Shown: piece after piece, positions 11,834 through 22,412 of the stretch
How positions within the stretch are numbered: the first letter of the stretch is position 1
How the letters are laid out: every line of letters begins with the position of its first letter
From: Linanthus parryae
Taxonomy: Eukaryota; Streptophyta; Magnoliopsida; Ericales; Polemoniaceae
Assembly: GCA_023055425.1 (NCBI GenBank)
Contig: JALGPY010000001.1
Span: forward strand, 115,425,057 to 115,489,056
Length of the DNA stretch: 64,000 nucleotides
Reading direction: 5' to 3'
The notes under the pieces: generated by a model
Databases searched by the model: none
Told to the model about the DNA's origin: nothing
What the model saw: the letters and a program-made list of their open reading frames with translations, nothing else
Program-made: the position numbers and the translations under genes

Positions 11834-12741
11834 TGCTTCGAGTGGTTGTTTTGGCCGGTTCTTTGCTGCTAAAAGATTCTATGAATATCAGGGAGTGAGT
11901 GTGTGACTTGAGGGGTGGTGGGTATGGTTCTCTTTTTGGTTTGAGATGAGAGAGAGAGAGCTTGAGTTGGTGGTTATGGAGTTTTCCGGCGATGAGCTAT
12001 GGTGTTGTTGGGTGTGTGGGAGATGGCAAGGATGATGAGCTGATTATGAAACTGAGAGGGGTTGTAGCTATGTTGTTGTTGTGAAATGGAGCTACGGGAG
12101 GTGCCTATTTATAGAGGGCAAAGAAGAAGTATGAAGAAGATAAAGAAGTAGAAGAAATGATGAAGAAGATGGAAGAATAGTGTTATTTCTGTTTCATCAG
12201 ACGGCATGATCCAAATATTACGGAAATGATTGCCGTCTCTATATGTGATTGTGGCTGAAATTTTGTGACGAAGATAACATTCTGGATTGCTTCGAGTGGT
12301 TGTTTTGGCCGGTTCTTTGCTGCTAAAAGATTCTATGAATATCAGGGAGTGAGTGTGTGACTTGAGGGGTGGTGGGTATGGTTCTCTTGTTGGTTTGAGA
12401 TGAGAGAGAGAGAGCTTGAGTTGGTGGTTATGGAGTTTTCCGGCGATGAGCTATGGTGTTGTTGGGTGTGTGGGAGATGGCAAGGATGATGAGCTGATTA
12501 TGAAACTGAGAGGGGTTGTAGCTATGTTGTTGTGGTGAAATGGAGCTACGGGAGGTGCCTATTTATAGAGGGCAAAGAAGAAGTATGAAGAAGATAAAGA
12601 AGTAGAAGAAATGATGAAGAAGATAGAAGAATAGTGTTATTTTTGTTTCATCAGACGGCATGATCCAAATATTACGGAAATGATTGCCGTCTCTATATGT
12701 GATTGTGGCTGAAATTTTGTGACGAAGATAACATTCTGGAT
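11834..12741. repeat. 454-bp tandem duplication private to the 3' LTR
   Basis: 11834-12287 is repeated almost exactly at 12288-12741; the join is ...ctggat|tgcttcg. The 5' LTR has a single copy. Each unit includes a (GA)n tract, the TATA-like box and about 125 bp of A-rich gaagaag sequence. Confidence 0.93.
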
Positions 12742-13028
12742 TTCTTAGAAAATAATCGGGTGTGATATTATCGGTATGTCGTGATAAAAGTCACCACGTA
12801 GTATATGTGACATTATAGTGATATACACACTATTATATATAAGTGTGATATATAAGTATATACACGTGTCTATATGGTACATACTCTATTCTAATTTTAT
12901 TAGGACATAGTCACCTTGCAATAGTACCACAAAATATTAAATATAGATGTCAGTTTATACACAATATTGCTATAAACATACATATTTATTCCTAATATAT
13001 ATATATATTTAAATTTCGGGTTGTTTCA

Positions 13029-13044
13029 TCCTTCCCTCCTTAAG
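13029..13044 (-). promoter_or_regulatory. Tekay polypurine tract
   Basis: The minus strand reads CTTAAGGAGGGAAGGA immediately before the 3' LTR start TGAAAC. This is the expected plus-strand primer site. Confidence 0.85.
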
Positions 13045-13194
13045 ATCAAGCGTCGTCCTCGAAGCGCAAAAGTAAGATCTCATGGCTGTACTATGAATAC
13101 TAAATGAAAAACGTGTAATATCATGTATTAACTATGTAGTGAATAAAATATGATGACTAAAAGTGTAACTAAAAGTGTGAAGGTCTCCTCCCCC

Positions 13195-14052
13195 TTAAAG
13201 GAGTGACGTCCTCGTCACTCGAGTGTATACCTGTTCAAACAAGTGGGGATATCGTTGTTTCATGTCAGCTTCAGCTTCCCATGTGACGTTCTCCATCAGG
13301 TGACTGTTCCATAACACTTTGACCAACGTGGTTGACGTGGTACGAGTCTTTCTATTCTTGGTGTCTAGGATTTTGACAGGGTGTTCTTCGTCAGTATGAA
13401 TAGGGTCCAATTCTAAGGGTTCGGGATCTAAGATATGTGATGGGTCTGGAATGTACCTCTTAAGTTGAGACACGTGAAAAACGTTATGGACTCGACCCAG
13501 ATTAGAAGGAAGATCTAAACTGTAGGCTACTTCTCCTATCCTATCCTGGACTTCGTAGGGACCGATGAACTTGGGACTGAGTTTTCCCTTCTGATTGAAA
13601 CGAGAAACTCCCTTGGTTGGTGATACCTTCAGGAATACTTTGTCTCCAACCTTGAACTCCACGGGTCTTCGTTTCTGGTCTGCATAAGACTTTTGTCGAT
13701 CCTGGGCCGCTTTCATCCTCTGTTGAATGATTCTGACCTGACTCATCATCTCCTCAATCATTTTTGGTCCCAACACTAGCGTCTCGCAGATGTCGTTCCA
13801 GCACAGGGGTGTCCTACATTTCCGCCCATAGAGTGCCTCATAGGGTGCCATCCCTATAGTTGTGTGGTAACTATTGTTGTACGAGAACTCTATCAATGAT
13901 AACCGGTCTACCCAAGAACCTTGGAAGTCCATGACACATGCTCGCAACATATCCTCCAGTGTTTGTATGGTTCGTTCCGTCTGTCCGTCAGTAGCTGGGT
14001 GGAAATCGGTACTGAACTTCAGCTGAGTGCCTAAGGCTTTCTGTAATGCTTC
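13195..14052 (-). pseudogene. Tekay integrase C-terminal half with chromodomain
   Basis: Minus frame continuing the integrase after a premature TGA at 14053-14055 (where related copies have Trp). It contains the catalytic Glu in a DGQTER context, the YNNSYH segment, an integrase C-terminal FKVGDKVFLKV region and a chromodomain-like tail (VKIL...VLW...TWE, roughly the last 60 residues). Chromodomains of chromoviruses are thought to direct integration towards heterochromatin. The frame ends at 13195. Confidence 0.88.
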
Positions 14053-14682
14053 TCAGAAAATGTGAGAGAAAGTTTGGGTCTCGTCAGACACGATGTCCTT
14101 TGGTACACAATGGTATCTAACGATATTCTTGATGTACGCGTCTGCTCGTTGCTCCATATCCCAAGTGTCCTTCATTGGGATGAATCTTGCCGTCTTTGTC
14201 AATCGGTCAACTACAACCCAAATCTGATTTAAACCATTTTTTGTCACTGGCAAAGCAGTCACAAAGTCCATTGATATCGAATCCCATTTCCACATGGGTA
14301 CTTCCAAAGGTTGCACCAAACCTCCTTTCCTCTTGTGTTCAAATTTCACTTTTTGGCACGTGAGACATCGGGCTACGAATTCTGCAACCTCGTTCTTCAT
14401 TCTTCGCCACCAAAACTGCTTTTTCAAGTCCTTATAGAACTTATCTCCTCCTGGATGTACGCAGTATGGCGTGTTGTGTGCTTCTCTCATTAACCGTTCC
14501 TTGACCACCTTACACTTTTGGGGCACACACCACCTCTCCTTGTACCTTATGCTCCCATCGTCGTGTATTCGGAAGCCCTTGGTTGAACCATCCTCGATTT
14601 TCTTCCTGATTCTTTCAAGTTTCACATCTCCGGGTTGTCCCTTTCTGATCTCCTCAAAGATGTCTAGTGTGGCTACCAAATA
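14053..14682 (-). pseudogene. Tekay integrase N-terminal half
   Basis: Lies between two in-frame stops (TAG at 14683-14685 and TGA at 14053-14055), same frame on both sides. Counting from the TTG at 14679, it has the HHCC finger (H68, H75, C105, C108) and the first two catalytic Asp (D138 in SMDF, D199 in IVSDE). After D199 the usual RDPRF is changed to ETQTF, so the core is damaged as well as truncated. Confidence 0.88.
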
Positions 14683-17451
14683 CTATAGCACGCCTTCCCT
14701 TGCCTCCTGCTGACGGAATTCAATGCCCGATTTCTGAATATCAACTCGCAACTTCTTTGGTAAACTCCTCAACGCATTTATGGTATGGCTTGTCTTCCTG
14801 CTTAATGCGTCGGCAACTACATTTGCCTTCCCTTCATGGTATTGGATTTGTAGATCGTAGTCCTTAATCAAATTCAACCATCTTCTTTGCCTCATGTTCA
14901 AATCCTTTTGGGTGAACAAATACTTAAGGCTTTTGTGATCGGTGAAAATCTTACATGTTGCGCCATAAAGGTGGTGTCTCCAAATTTTCAAGGCGTGGAC
15001 AATTGCGGCTAGCTCTAGTTCATGAGTTGGGTAATTCTCCTCATAGGATTTTAGCTGCCGTGAAGCATATGCAATCACCTTCCCATCTTGCATTAGCACA
15101 CATCCTAACCCATGCTTCAAAGCATCACTATAGACCTCAAACTCCCTCGACTCAGATGGTAGGGTCAGAATAGGTGCTGTAGTTAGCTTTTCCTTCAGGG
15201 TTTGGAAGGCTTCCTCACATTTCTCATCCCAATGGTATTTTGTGGTTTTCTTCATTAGATTGGTCAATGGTCTGGCTATTTTGGAAAAATCCTTCACGAA
15301 TCTTTGGTAATAACCTGCTAGTCCCAAGAAACTACGGATATCTGTTGCACTCTTGGGTCTTGGCCAGTCCCTAACTGCGGTTATCTTTCCTGGGTCTACG
15401 GAGATTCCCTCCTTAGATATTATGTGTCCCAATAAAGGTACCCTATCCAGCCAAAATACACACTTGAAAAACTTAGCATACAACTGTTCTTGCCTCAGGG
15501 TTTGCAAAACAGCTCTAAGGTGTTCTTCGAGTTCTCCCTTTCCCTTAGAGTAAACCAAAATATCAACAATGAAAACTACCACAAAGCGGTCTAAGTAAGG
15601 TTTCATTACCCGGTTCATCACATCCATGAATACAGCAGGTGCATTGGTTAGACCAAAAGGCATAACAGGGAACTCATAATGCCAATACCTGGTCCTAAAG
15701 GCAGTCTTAGGGATGTCCTTCTCGGCTACCCTTAACTGGTGATAACCTGATCTTAAGTCGATCTTGGAAAAGGTATCGGCTCCTTGTAGCTGGTCAAAGA
15801 GGTCATCGAACCTCGGGAGTGGGTATCGATTTTTGACAGTCACATTATTAAGCTCCCTGTAATCAATGCACAGTCTCAAACTACCATCCTTCTTCTTAAC
15901 AAACAAGACAGATGCTCCCCATGGTGAAACACTCGGTTTGATATACCCCTTATCCAACAATTCCCTTAGTTGTTCCTTCAACTCTTCTAGCTCTACTGGT
16001 GCCATTCTGTAAGGTGCTTTGCAGATCGGTCCTGTCCCTGGCACAAGGTCAATGGTAAACTGCACGGCTCTTTTAGGTGGCATTCCTGGGATTTCGTCGG
16101 GAAATACATCGGGAAACTCATTAAAAATTGGGATGTCCTCAAGTTTCATCATCCCCATACTATCATCTCGGACAGAACAGAGATAGGCTTGGTGTCCCTT
16201 ACTCATGGCTTTGACTACAGAAAGTGCAGACACAATTTTGACATTGAGTTTCTCGGTGATTCCTATGTGAGAGATTCTCTTACCCTTTGGTCCTCTTAGG
16301 CTTACCTTTTGGTTACGACAATCAATATGAGCATGGTGCTTTACTAGCCAGTCCATTCCTAGAATAACATCTAGGTTTTCTAGGTCGAAGAGGATAAGGT
16401 CAGTGGGTATCTCACATTCTTGGATGGTTATAACTACTCCCCTAAAGATGGAATCACAGTTTACTACCCGTTTTGCAGGTGTAGCTATAGACACAGGGTT
16501 CATATGAGAGGATTGAAGTCCTAGTTTTCTAACAAAAGTTGACGATATGAAAGAATAGGATGCCCCACTATCAAAGAGTACGTAAGAAGGAGTGTTGTGG
16601 ACTAAGAATGTACCAGTAACCACGTTTGTCGCAGTGTTTGCTTCCGCCTGGTTCATGGCATATATTTGTCCGGCGCTCCTCTGGTTTCCATTTCCTTGGT
16701 TTTTAGTTCCATTTCCAGTAGGTTGCGCATTCCGGTTGTTGCTTCCTGCAGCTGCATTGTATTTGTTCCCTTGGGGTCTGCCTGCCTGATTGTTGTAGTT
16801 CCCACGATTGTTTCCGCCAAATTGGTTATTGTTATTCCCACGGTTGCTTCCTCCGTATTGGTTGTGGTTGGCTTGGAATTGATTCCCATTTTGGTAGTTT
16901 GGGCGAGGGTTTCCCTGGTTCTGTCTTAGGTATACGTTCCCTCCGAACCTGCCATTCTGGATATCAGCCTTTTTCGCGTTACACTCGAACGCTCGGTGGC
17001 CACGCTTCCTACAGTAGAAACATTCAACTGTCTTTCCTTCACAGTCAACTCCGGGATGGTCCCTACCACACTGTTTAAAATTGTAGTGACGAGCTCGCCC
17101 GTTGGCGTCAGTGTTGTGGTTCCCGAAGTTATTGCGGTTCATTCCACGGTACCCCTCGGTTGCGTTAGGCTTGAACCTCTTGTTAGCATAGTTGATTTCC
17201 TTAGAGTTGTTCCCTTCTTCATCCTTCCTCTTGTTTGCTCGATTCCCTTGCATCTCCTCGATTTCTCCGATGGTAGCTACTACCTCGTACGCTTCTCTTA
17301 CGGTCGCATTCCTAGCAGCAACTACGTCCCTCTGGATGCTATAGCGAAGCCCTTTTGTGAAACGTCTGATCCTCAAGTCCTCCGTGTATACAAATCGGCT
17401 GGCAAAGCGTGACAATTCTATGAACTTGTTGTAGTATTCCGACACTTTCAT
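14683..17451 (-). pseudogene. Tekay gag-protease-RT-RNase H polyprotein (defective)
   Basis: A 922-codon minus frame. Residues 1-65 are the end of the Retrotrans_gag region ([14 protein letters not shown]). An Asn/Gly-rich linker surrounds a CCHC knuckle (C144, C147, H152, C157). Protease has DSGA with D294. RT follows with the motif [10 protein letters not shown]. RNase H begins FEVYSDA (D776). The RT active site reads FIVD instead of FIDD: residue 629 is Val (codon 15565-15567, GAT to GTT), removing a metal-binding Asp. The frame ends at a TAG that interrupts the link to integrase. The start Met is internal to gag; upstream sequence is frameshifted. Confidence 0.92.
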
Positions 17452-17714
17452 GTTGCCTTGTTTCAGGACTGGAAATTCGGTATGTGCTTCCTAAAGTGTA
17501 GCCAAACTAGGTCGGTGGTCAGACATTCTTAGTCGAGAAGTTTCAGTGGTGTTGAATTAAGGAGACAAGCTTTCAACGCGCTCTTCTTAGTTCGCGGGTA
17601 TTGTCCCCTCAACAGTTCTACTCATCGCCTATATTAGACTTTTGTCCCGGGTAAAGGTATCACACTCTTCCTTGGACTCATTCTCTAAGTCACTACAAAC
17701 CATTAGTAGTTTCC
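17452..17714 (-). pseudogene. Degraded gag N-terminus of the Tekay element
   Basis: Minus-strand translation upstream of the intact gag part gives FPVLKQGNM in frame, then a TAG. A gag-like WLHFRKHIP segment lies in another frame, so a frameshift plus stops separate the gag N-terminus from the rest. Further upstream I find no gag homology. Confidence 0.6.
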
Positions 17715-18176
17715 ATGTCCGAGTCTCCTACAAGGACTCCTCCTCCTTCTCCGTCTTCATGGTCCTTGGCTCCCCCAAGCCCCTCGGTGTCTGTACCTGA
17801 GCCTGAACCTGGGCTTATAATTTCGGGGCCATAATTTACTCCCGATGTTCCATCTTTCCATCAAGATTCATCGGGTCCTTATCCTTGGCTTTGCGGTGTC
17901 CCAGTGCTGTCGTCAACCCCTCTTTCGGTTATGAGGGCATCTTCAACTCCAGCATCTCGACCAGTGGATCAATCACGCCCTCTTGCTCGCGCATGCTCGA
18001 TACTTATCTCGGAGGAGATTCACCGTCACCTAGGGAATTTGGGACGACTTCTCGGGTTTCGCAATGATACTCAAGTTATTGAGTGGCTTTTTCGGAAAGC
18101 TCGTCCTGCTATTCTAGAGTTAGGTCCTCGTAGAAGAGAGACTCCTAATGAAGGGTCAAAAAATGCTCGTTCCTAG
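17715..18176 (+). pseudogene. Opposite-strand ORF with TCP-like (class II) helix-loop-helix
   Basis: Plus-strand frame from ATG 17715 to the stop ending at 18176 (153 residues), broken only by TAA at 17832-17834; from ATG 17904 it is open for 90 residues. The first 40 codons are Pro/Ser-rich. Residues about 98-135 match the TCP domain of plant transcription factors without gaps: a helix I ending LLGF, a short loop, and helix II with VIEWLF then ARPAILEL. LGF...EWL...AI.EL is the class II (CYC/TB1) pattern. The basic DNA-binding part before helix I looks weak. It lies antisense to the element, between gag and the 5' LTR. Recognition is by eye; function is inferred only. Confidence 0.6.
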
Positions 18177-18574
18177 TCAATCAATGTAATGGCTGTACTC
18201 TGGGTTGTATCATTTTGTCTCATGTGTCTCCAAGTGTAATGGTCTTAACTATGTATTTTTTCCCATTCTTGAGGGAGTAATGAATCATTAGTCCTAAGTC
18301 AGGTTACCAGAAAAAAAAGAAACATTTACAAATGACCTAATTACCCCCTCTCAACGGCTATAACTGTGAAAAGTAAATACAATTTTTTTTTACCTCGATC
18401 TCCAACGGTCAGTCGTCCCTCCAACAGCTAGAAATGGCCAAAAGTCACTTTTACCCTTTGTCATATCCGTGTAACGGCTAGTAGGGAGGTTAGAAACGTA
18501 AATTGATGCTTTTTAAATTTCTATAAATAGAAGCTCCATAACATACTACTTTCATACCTCAAACATATTTAGAA
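18177..18574 (+). promoter_or_regulatory. Candidate plus-strand promoter: AACGG motifs and TATA box
   Basis: TCCAACGGTCA at 18401-18411 matches the mitosis-specific activator (MSA, three-repeat Myb) consensus YCYAACGGYYA exactly. Two further AACGGCTA sites (18353, 18473) match it with one mismatch each. TATAAATA lies at 18522-18529, 46 bases before the ATG at 18575, leaving space for a short leader. The arrangement looks like a plant promoter pointing away from gag, towards the 5' LTR. Activity is not shown by sequence. Confidence 0.5.
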
Positions 18575-18781
18575 ATGTCTTCGGAGAGTGTTATGGCTAT
18601 TATCACACTGATCATAGCCGTGTACGTGATAGTCCTCTTTGCGCGACTTAGCCTCTCCTTCATCAATCAGCCTTTGCTCCCTTTTCTTTTGGTTTGGTTG
18701 TTTGGGTTCATCCTTATGTTGGTAGTGTACCATAGGGAAATGTATGAAACAGCAATGTATGAAAGGATGAAGTACCAGTGA
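18575..18781 (+). CDS. Small two-transmembrane protein, opposite strand to the Tekay element
   Basis: 68 residues, unbroken, starting at the first ATG after the TATA box. Two hydrophobic stretches (about residues 7-29 and 36-52) are separated by a polar turn with Asn-Gln-Pro, and the tail is polar with repeated Met-Tyr-Glu. I recognise no family. It shares orientation with the TCP-like frame and sits between it and the 5' LTR. It could be a real accessory ORF or a chance frame; the promoter context and membrane profile favour the first, but only modestly. Confidence 0.4.
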   Translation: MSSESVMAIITLIIAVYVIVLFARLSLSFINQPLLPFLLVWLFGFILMLVVYHREMYETAMYERMKYQ

Positions 18782-19152
18782 TGTAACCATTTCCTACATT
18801 TTCTCCCTAATTATGAATAAAAGTCTTTTTTTTCATGTCTTTGCAATGATCCAACAAAATTTAGAGAAGAAAGTCTTGAATCACAAGTTTATCAAAACTG
18901 CACATTACGAGTTCAAACAGTATGAACACATGAAGAGATCATATATAGCACAATATATACTTGAAGATATGCCTCCAATCGTAAGAACAAGCGCATGCTT
19001 TTCACACTAACCCCTTTACCCCCCGACTTTACTTGTTTTTAAATCAGGTTTTATCTTGCCCTAGTCCATTTTTGAGAAAAAAATATTGAGTTTCATTTTC
19101 GGAAATCGATTTCCACTTTAATTAGGGTGAATTAAACTTTGAATCCGAAGGT
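18782..19152. other. Tekay leader next to the PBS
   Basis: About 370 bp of A/T-rich leader. A 65-codon plus frame (18813-19010) is present but has no recognisable features. No other structure seen. Confidence 0.6.
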
Positions 19153-19164
19153 GCTCTGGTACCA
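19153..19164 (-). promoter_or_regulatory. Tekay primer-binding site
   Basis: The minus strand reads TGGTACCAGAGC two bases (AT) after the 5' LTR end. It matches the tRNA-Met PBS with one change (TGGTATCAGAGC). Confidence 0.9.
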
Positions 19165-19166
19165 AT

Positions 19167-22120
19167 TGTAACACCCCCAAATTTTCATTACTGAAATTAC
19201 GGGCGTGCCCTTCTCATGGAGAATCAACCACCATGATCAGGAGAAAGGATATTTGCTTCGGATTCACATAACACACTTTATTACATAAAAGTTCACAAGC
19301 CTTGTTCAGAGTTATTACAAACCATTATATTACAAACAGCGGAATAATGAAATTACTACTTTTTTCAAGTGAGGTGATACTTCCACTAGTATGCGACGTC
19401 CCCATCCCCAACGCAGGCCTCTCCTGTGGTGGTTTTACAAAACAAGGACACCACAGTAAAAGTCAGTAAAAACTGAGAACGCATCACAACGCGTAAATCA
19501 GAGTGAGGCACATGTAAGTATTAAAACAAGTTATGACATGTTCATTTATTCTAAAAATCAGTTTAGTTCTTTAATCGGGGAGATCCAGTACCAATAATCA
19601 TATCCAGTGTGAACGGCGAAATAATCCGCTCGTCCGAACCAATCTCACCTCAGCATCTAGACCTTAAGTGTCGACACCCCCTACGAGGGAAACTGTTGTC
19701 CCAAGAGAGTAGTACTAGAGCCTTACCCTGTGCTAATGCGCCCAAGGGGAACCATAGAGCCACCTTCGACTCAAGTCCCAAGCTTTGCTTGGTCAAACCA
19801 TATCAAGTCCCAATCTTTGCTTGGTCAATCCATATCAAGTCCCAAGCTTTGCTTGGTCAATCCATATCAAGTCCCCGAGAGTTCATGTTTTCACTTTACG
19901 TGATTAGTAGCTTAAACATTCAGAAAAGTCTGATTATTATCATTTCTAAAATATCATCAAGTAGTGGAAATCACTTCTTCTCGAGTGACAAGTTCTCAAA
20001 ATATTGAATTACAACATATGAAAGCACGGAGTTTTATTAAAGAAATGACATGTTTAGTAAACACAGGTAATGAGTAATCATAAGAAATACGTTCAAAATA
20101 TTTAAAACTCAAGTCAAGACAAGTAGAGACATTATAGTGAAACACGCGTTTTGAAGAGTAAGGGTTGAGCCTACGAACTCACCTACAAGTTCCGGCGGTA
20201 GTTTACATGTAACCGACGTAGCCTTCGTCTAAGAACTCGGTGTCTACAAATAAGGATAAATCCTAATTAATAATGAATCGCTTAATATGCAAATGTCCTA
20301 TAATGTCAAGCGGGTTGATTCTAGTTAATTATTCGGTGGTGACCTAGTCGGATTTTAATGACGTCCCTTAATTAAGTACTAAGATATTATTTATTTGTCA
20401 AAACGACTAATCCAAATTTATTTATAAAAACACTATATTAATTATCAAATCTAATATAAATATTAATTTACTAATCTTCATCCTAATCACACTAATATTT
20501 ATTTACTAACTACTAATCATTATTTATTACACTAACATAAAATTAATACTTAGGTATTTATAATGTAGGGTAGCTAGAAATGTAGTTGTACACTTACCTC
20601 CCCTAGACTTGTCAAATTCTCAAAAACATGAGTTGTTGCTAGTTCTAGAAAATACATTTACAACCCCCATTTGAAGAATAATTGTTATATGCATTTCTAA
20701 CATTCTGTTTTCAACTAGTTCAACATGAATGACTTCCGGGAGGTGTGAGAGTACGAATATGCAAGAACATGTAAACTGCGACGCGGGAAAATGAAGTTAT
20801 ACCGAGGCTCCGATGAAATGAGCGGTGGCCTAGCACGGGCTGTTTGAACCTCTTCGGCTTGCGAGAATGTTGTTAAGAGAGTCCGTGGAGTGTCCGGAGT
20901 GGAAGGTAGCAGCCGTGTCCCAAGTGGTGGTCGTTGGCGGAGTTGGTGATGAAGGTAGCTACTTGACGTTGCTAGTGTAGTTTTAGTTGGGCAACGATTC
21001 GGGATCCGTTTTGGCCTTTTTTGAACGTGTTTAAAGAATGAAAGTTATAGATAACAAGTGGAGGAATATTTAGGAGAAAACGGAGGTCGTTTTGGAGCTA
21101 AAATGGAAGAGAACAAGAAAGAACAACACCGCTGCCCACTGGTGCTGTTCGGCTAGAGCAGTTTCGGCCGGGGTGAATTCGGTCTCTGTTTTGACTCCGT
21201 TGGGTCGGGGACAAAGAACGAAAGTTGTAGAGTACAAGTAGAGGAATTTGTGGTTAAAATTTGGACCAATTACGAGTTGTAACGAAGGAGATACAGCAAG
21301 AACAAGCCGCTGTCCAGCAGCCGCTGCTACTGTTGCGGGTTGCTGCTTGTTGCGGCTGTTGGGGCTGCTTCGAGTGGTTGTTTTGGCCGGTTATTTGCTG
21401 ATAAAAGATGCTATGAATATCAGGGAGTGAGTGTGTGACTTTAGGGGTGGTAGGTATGGTTCTCTTGTTGGTTTGAGATGAGAGAGAGAGAGCTTGAGTT
21501 GGTGGTTATGGAGTTTTCCGGCGATGAGCTATGGTGTTGTTGGGTGTGTGGGAGATGGCAAGGATGATGAGCTGATTATGAAACTGAGAGGGGTTGTATC
21601 TATGTTGTTGTGGTGAAATGGATCTACGGGAGGTGCCTATTTATAGAGGGCAAAGAAGAAGTATGAAGAAGATAAAGAAGTAGAAGAAATGATGAAGAAG
21701 ATAGAAGAATAGTGTTATTTTTGTTTCATCAGACGGCATGATCCAAATATTATGGAAATGATTGCCGTCTCTATATGTGATTGTGGTTAAAATTTTGTGA
21801 CGAAGATAACATTCCGGATTTCTTAGAAAATAATCGGGTGTGATATTATCGGTATGTCGTGATAAAAGTCACCACGTAGTATATGTGACATTATAGTGGT
21901 ATACACACTATTATATATAAGTATGATATATAAGTATGTACACGTGTCTATATGGTACATACTCTATTCTAATTTTATTAGGACATAGTCACCTAGCAAT
22001 AGTACCACAAAATATTAAATATAGACGTCAGTTTATACACAATATTGCTATAAACATACATATTTATTCCTAATATAAATATATATATATATATATATAT
22101 TTAAATTTTGGGTTGTTTCA
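19167..22120 (-). repeat. Tekay 5' LTR (2954 bp)
   Basis: Same ends as the 3' LTR. Single copy of the segment duplicated at 11834-12741; minus-strand TATA-like box at 21638-21646, about 475 bp from the LTR start. It has a long (AT)n run near 22077-22100 and a small insertion near 20473 relative to the 3' LTR. Confidence 0.95.
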
Positions 22121-22125
22121 TTCCG
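22121..22125. repeat. TSD of the Tekay element (right copy)
   Basis: ttccg, identical to 9641-9645. Confidence 0.95.
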
Positions 22126-22412
22126 GGTGGAGTGAGATGGGATACTATCCCACACTCTCTAAGATACTCATCAAACTCTTGGCTTATGTATTCTCCTCCA
22201 CGATCCGATCGTAGAGCCTTAATACTTTTACCAAGTTGCTTCTCTACTTCATTCTTGAATTCTTTGAACAATTCAAAGGATTCGGATTTGTCCTTCATAA
22301 GGTATACAAATCCATATCTACTGAAATCATCAGTAAATGTGATGAAGTAGGTGTAACCACCTCTGGCAGGCATGGGGAACGGCTCGCATACATCGGTATG
22401 TATGAGTGCCAA
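22126..22412 (-). pseudogene. copia 2 integrase core, N-terminal part
   Basis: Minus frame with the first catalytic Asp (HTDV) and the second (SDRGGEY), ending at HLTPPG where the Tekay element was inserted. The Glu-containing remainder is at 9327-9640. Confidence 0.88.

Larger units (their letters stand above)
9646..13028 (-). repeat. Tekay 3' LTR (3383 bp)
   Basis: Minus-strand TGAAACAACCC start next to the PPT and GGGGGTGTTACA end at the TSD. It is about 430 bp longer than its partner at 19167-22120 because of an internal tandem duplication (11834-12741). A TATA-like CTATAAATA occurs on the minus strand at 12560-12568 and again, through the duplication, at 12106-12114. An AT microsatellite near 13000-13010 is shorter than in the other LTR. 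Confidence 0.95.
9646..22120 (-). mobile_element. Tekay/Del-type chromovirus (Ty3-gypsy), 12.5 kb
   Basis: Complete minus-strand element with a perfect 5-bp TSD. Order: 5' LTR 19167-22120, Met-type PBS, 1.7-kb leader with opposite-strand reading frames, gag-protease-RT-RNase H-integrase with a C-terminal chromodomain, PPT, 3' LTR 9646-13028. The gypsy domain order, chromodomain, Met PBS and LTRs near 3 kb fit the Tekay/Del clade. The LTRs are very similar apart from a 454-bp tandem duplication in the 3' LTR, so insertion was fairly recent. Gag has a broken N-terminus, pol has two stops and RT has a catalytic substitution, so this copy cannot be autonomous. Confidence 0.93.

Noticed and set aside
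16592..17412. Plus-strand frames of 65-138 codons opposite Tekay gag
   Set aside because: They are shadows of the gag frame, hydrophobic through complementing its Asn/Gly- and Lys-rich codons, with no features of their own.
22077..22101. AT run as a special element
   Set aside because: Simple microsatellite in the Tekay LTR, differing in length between the two LTRs.
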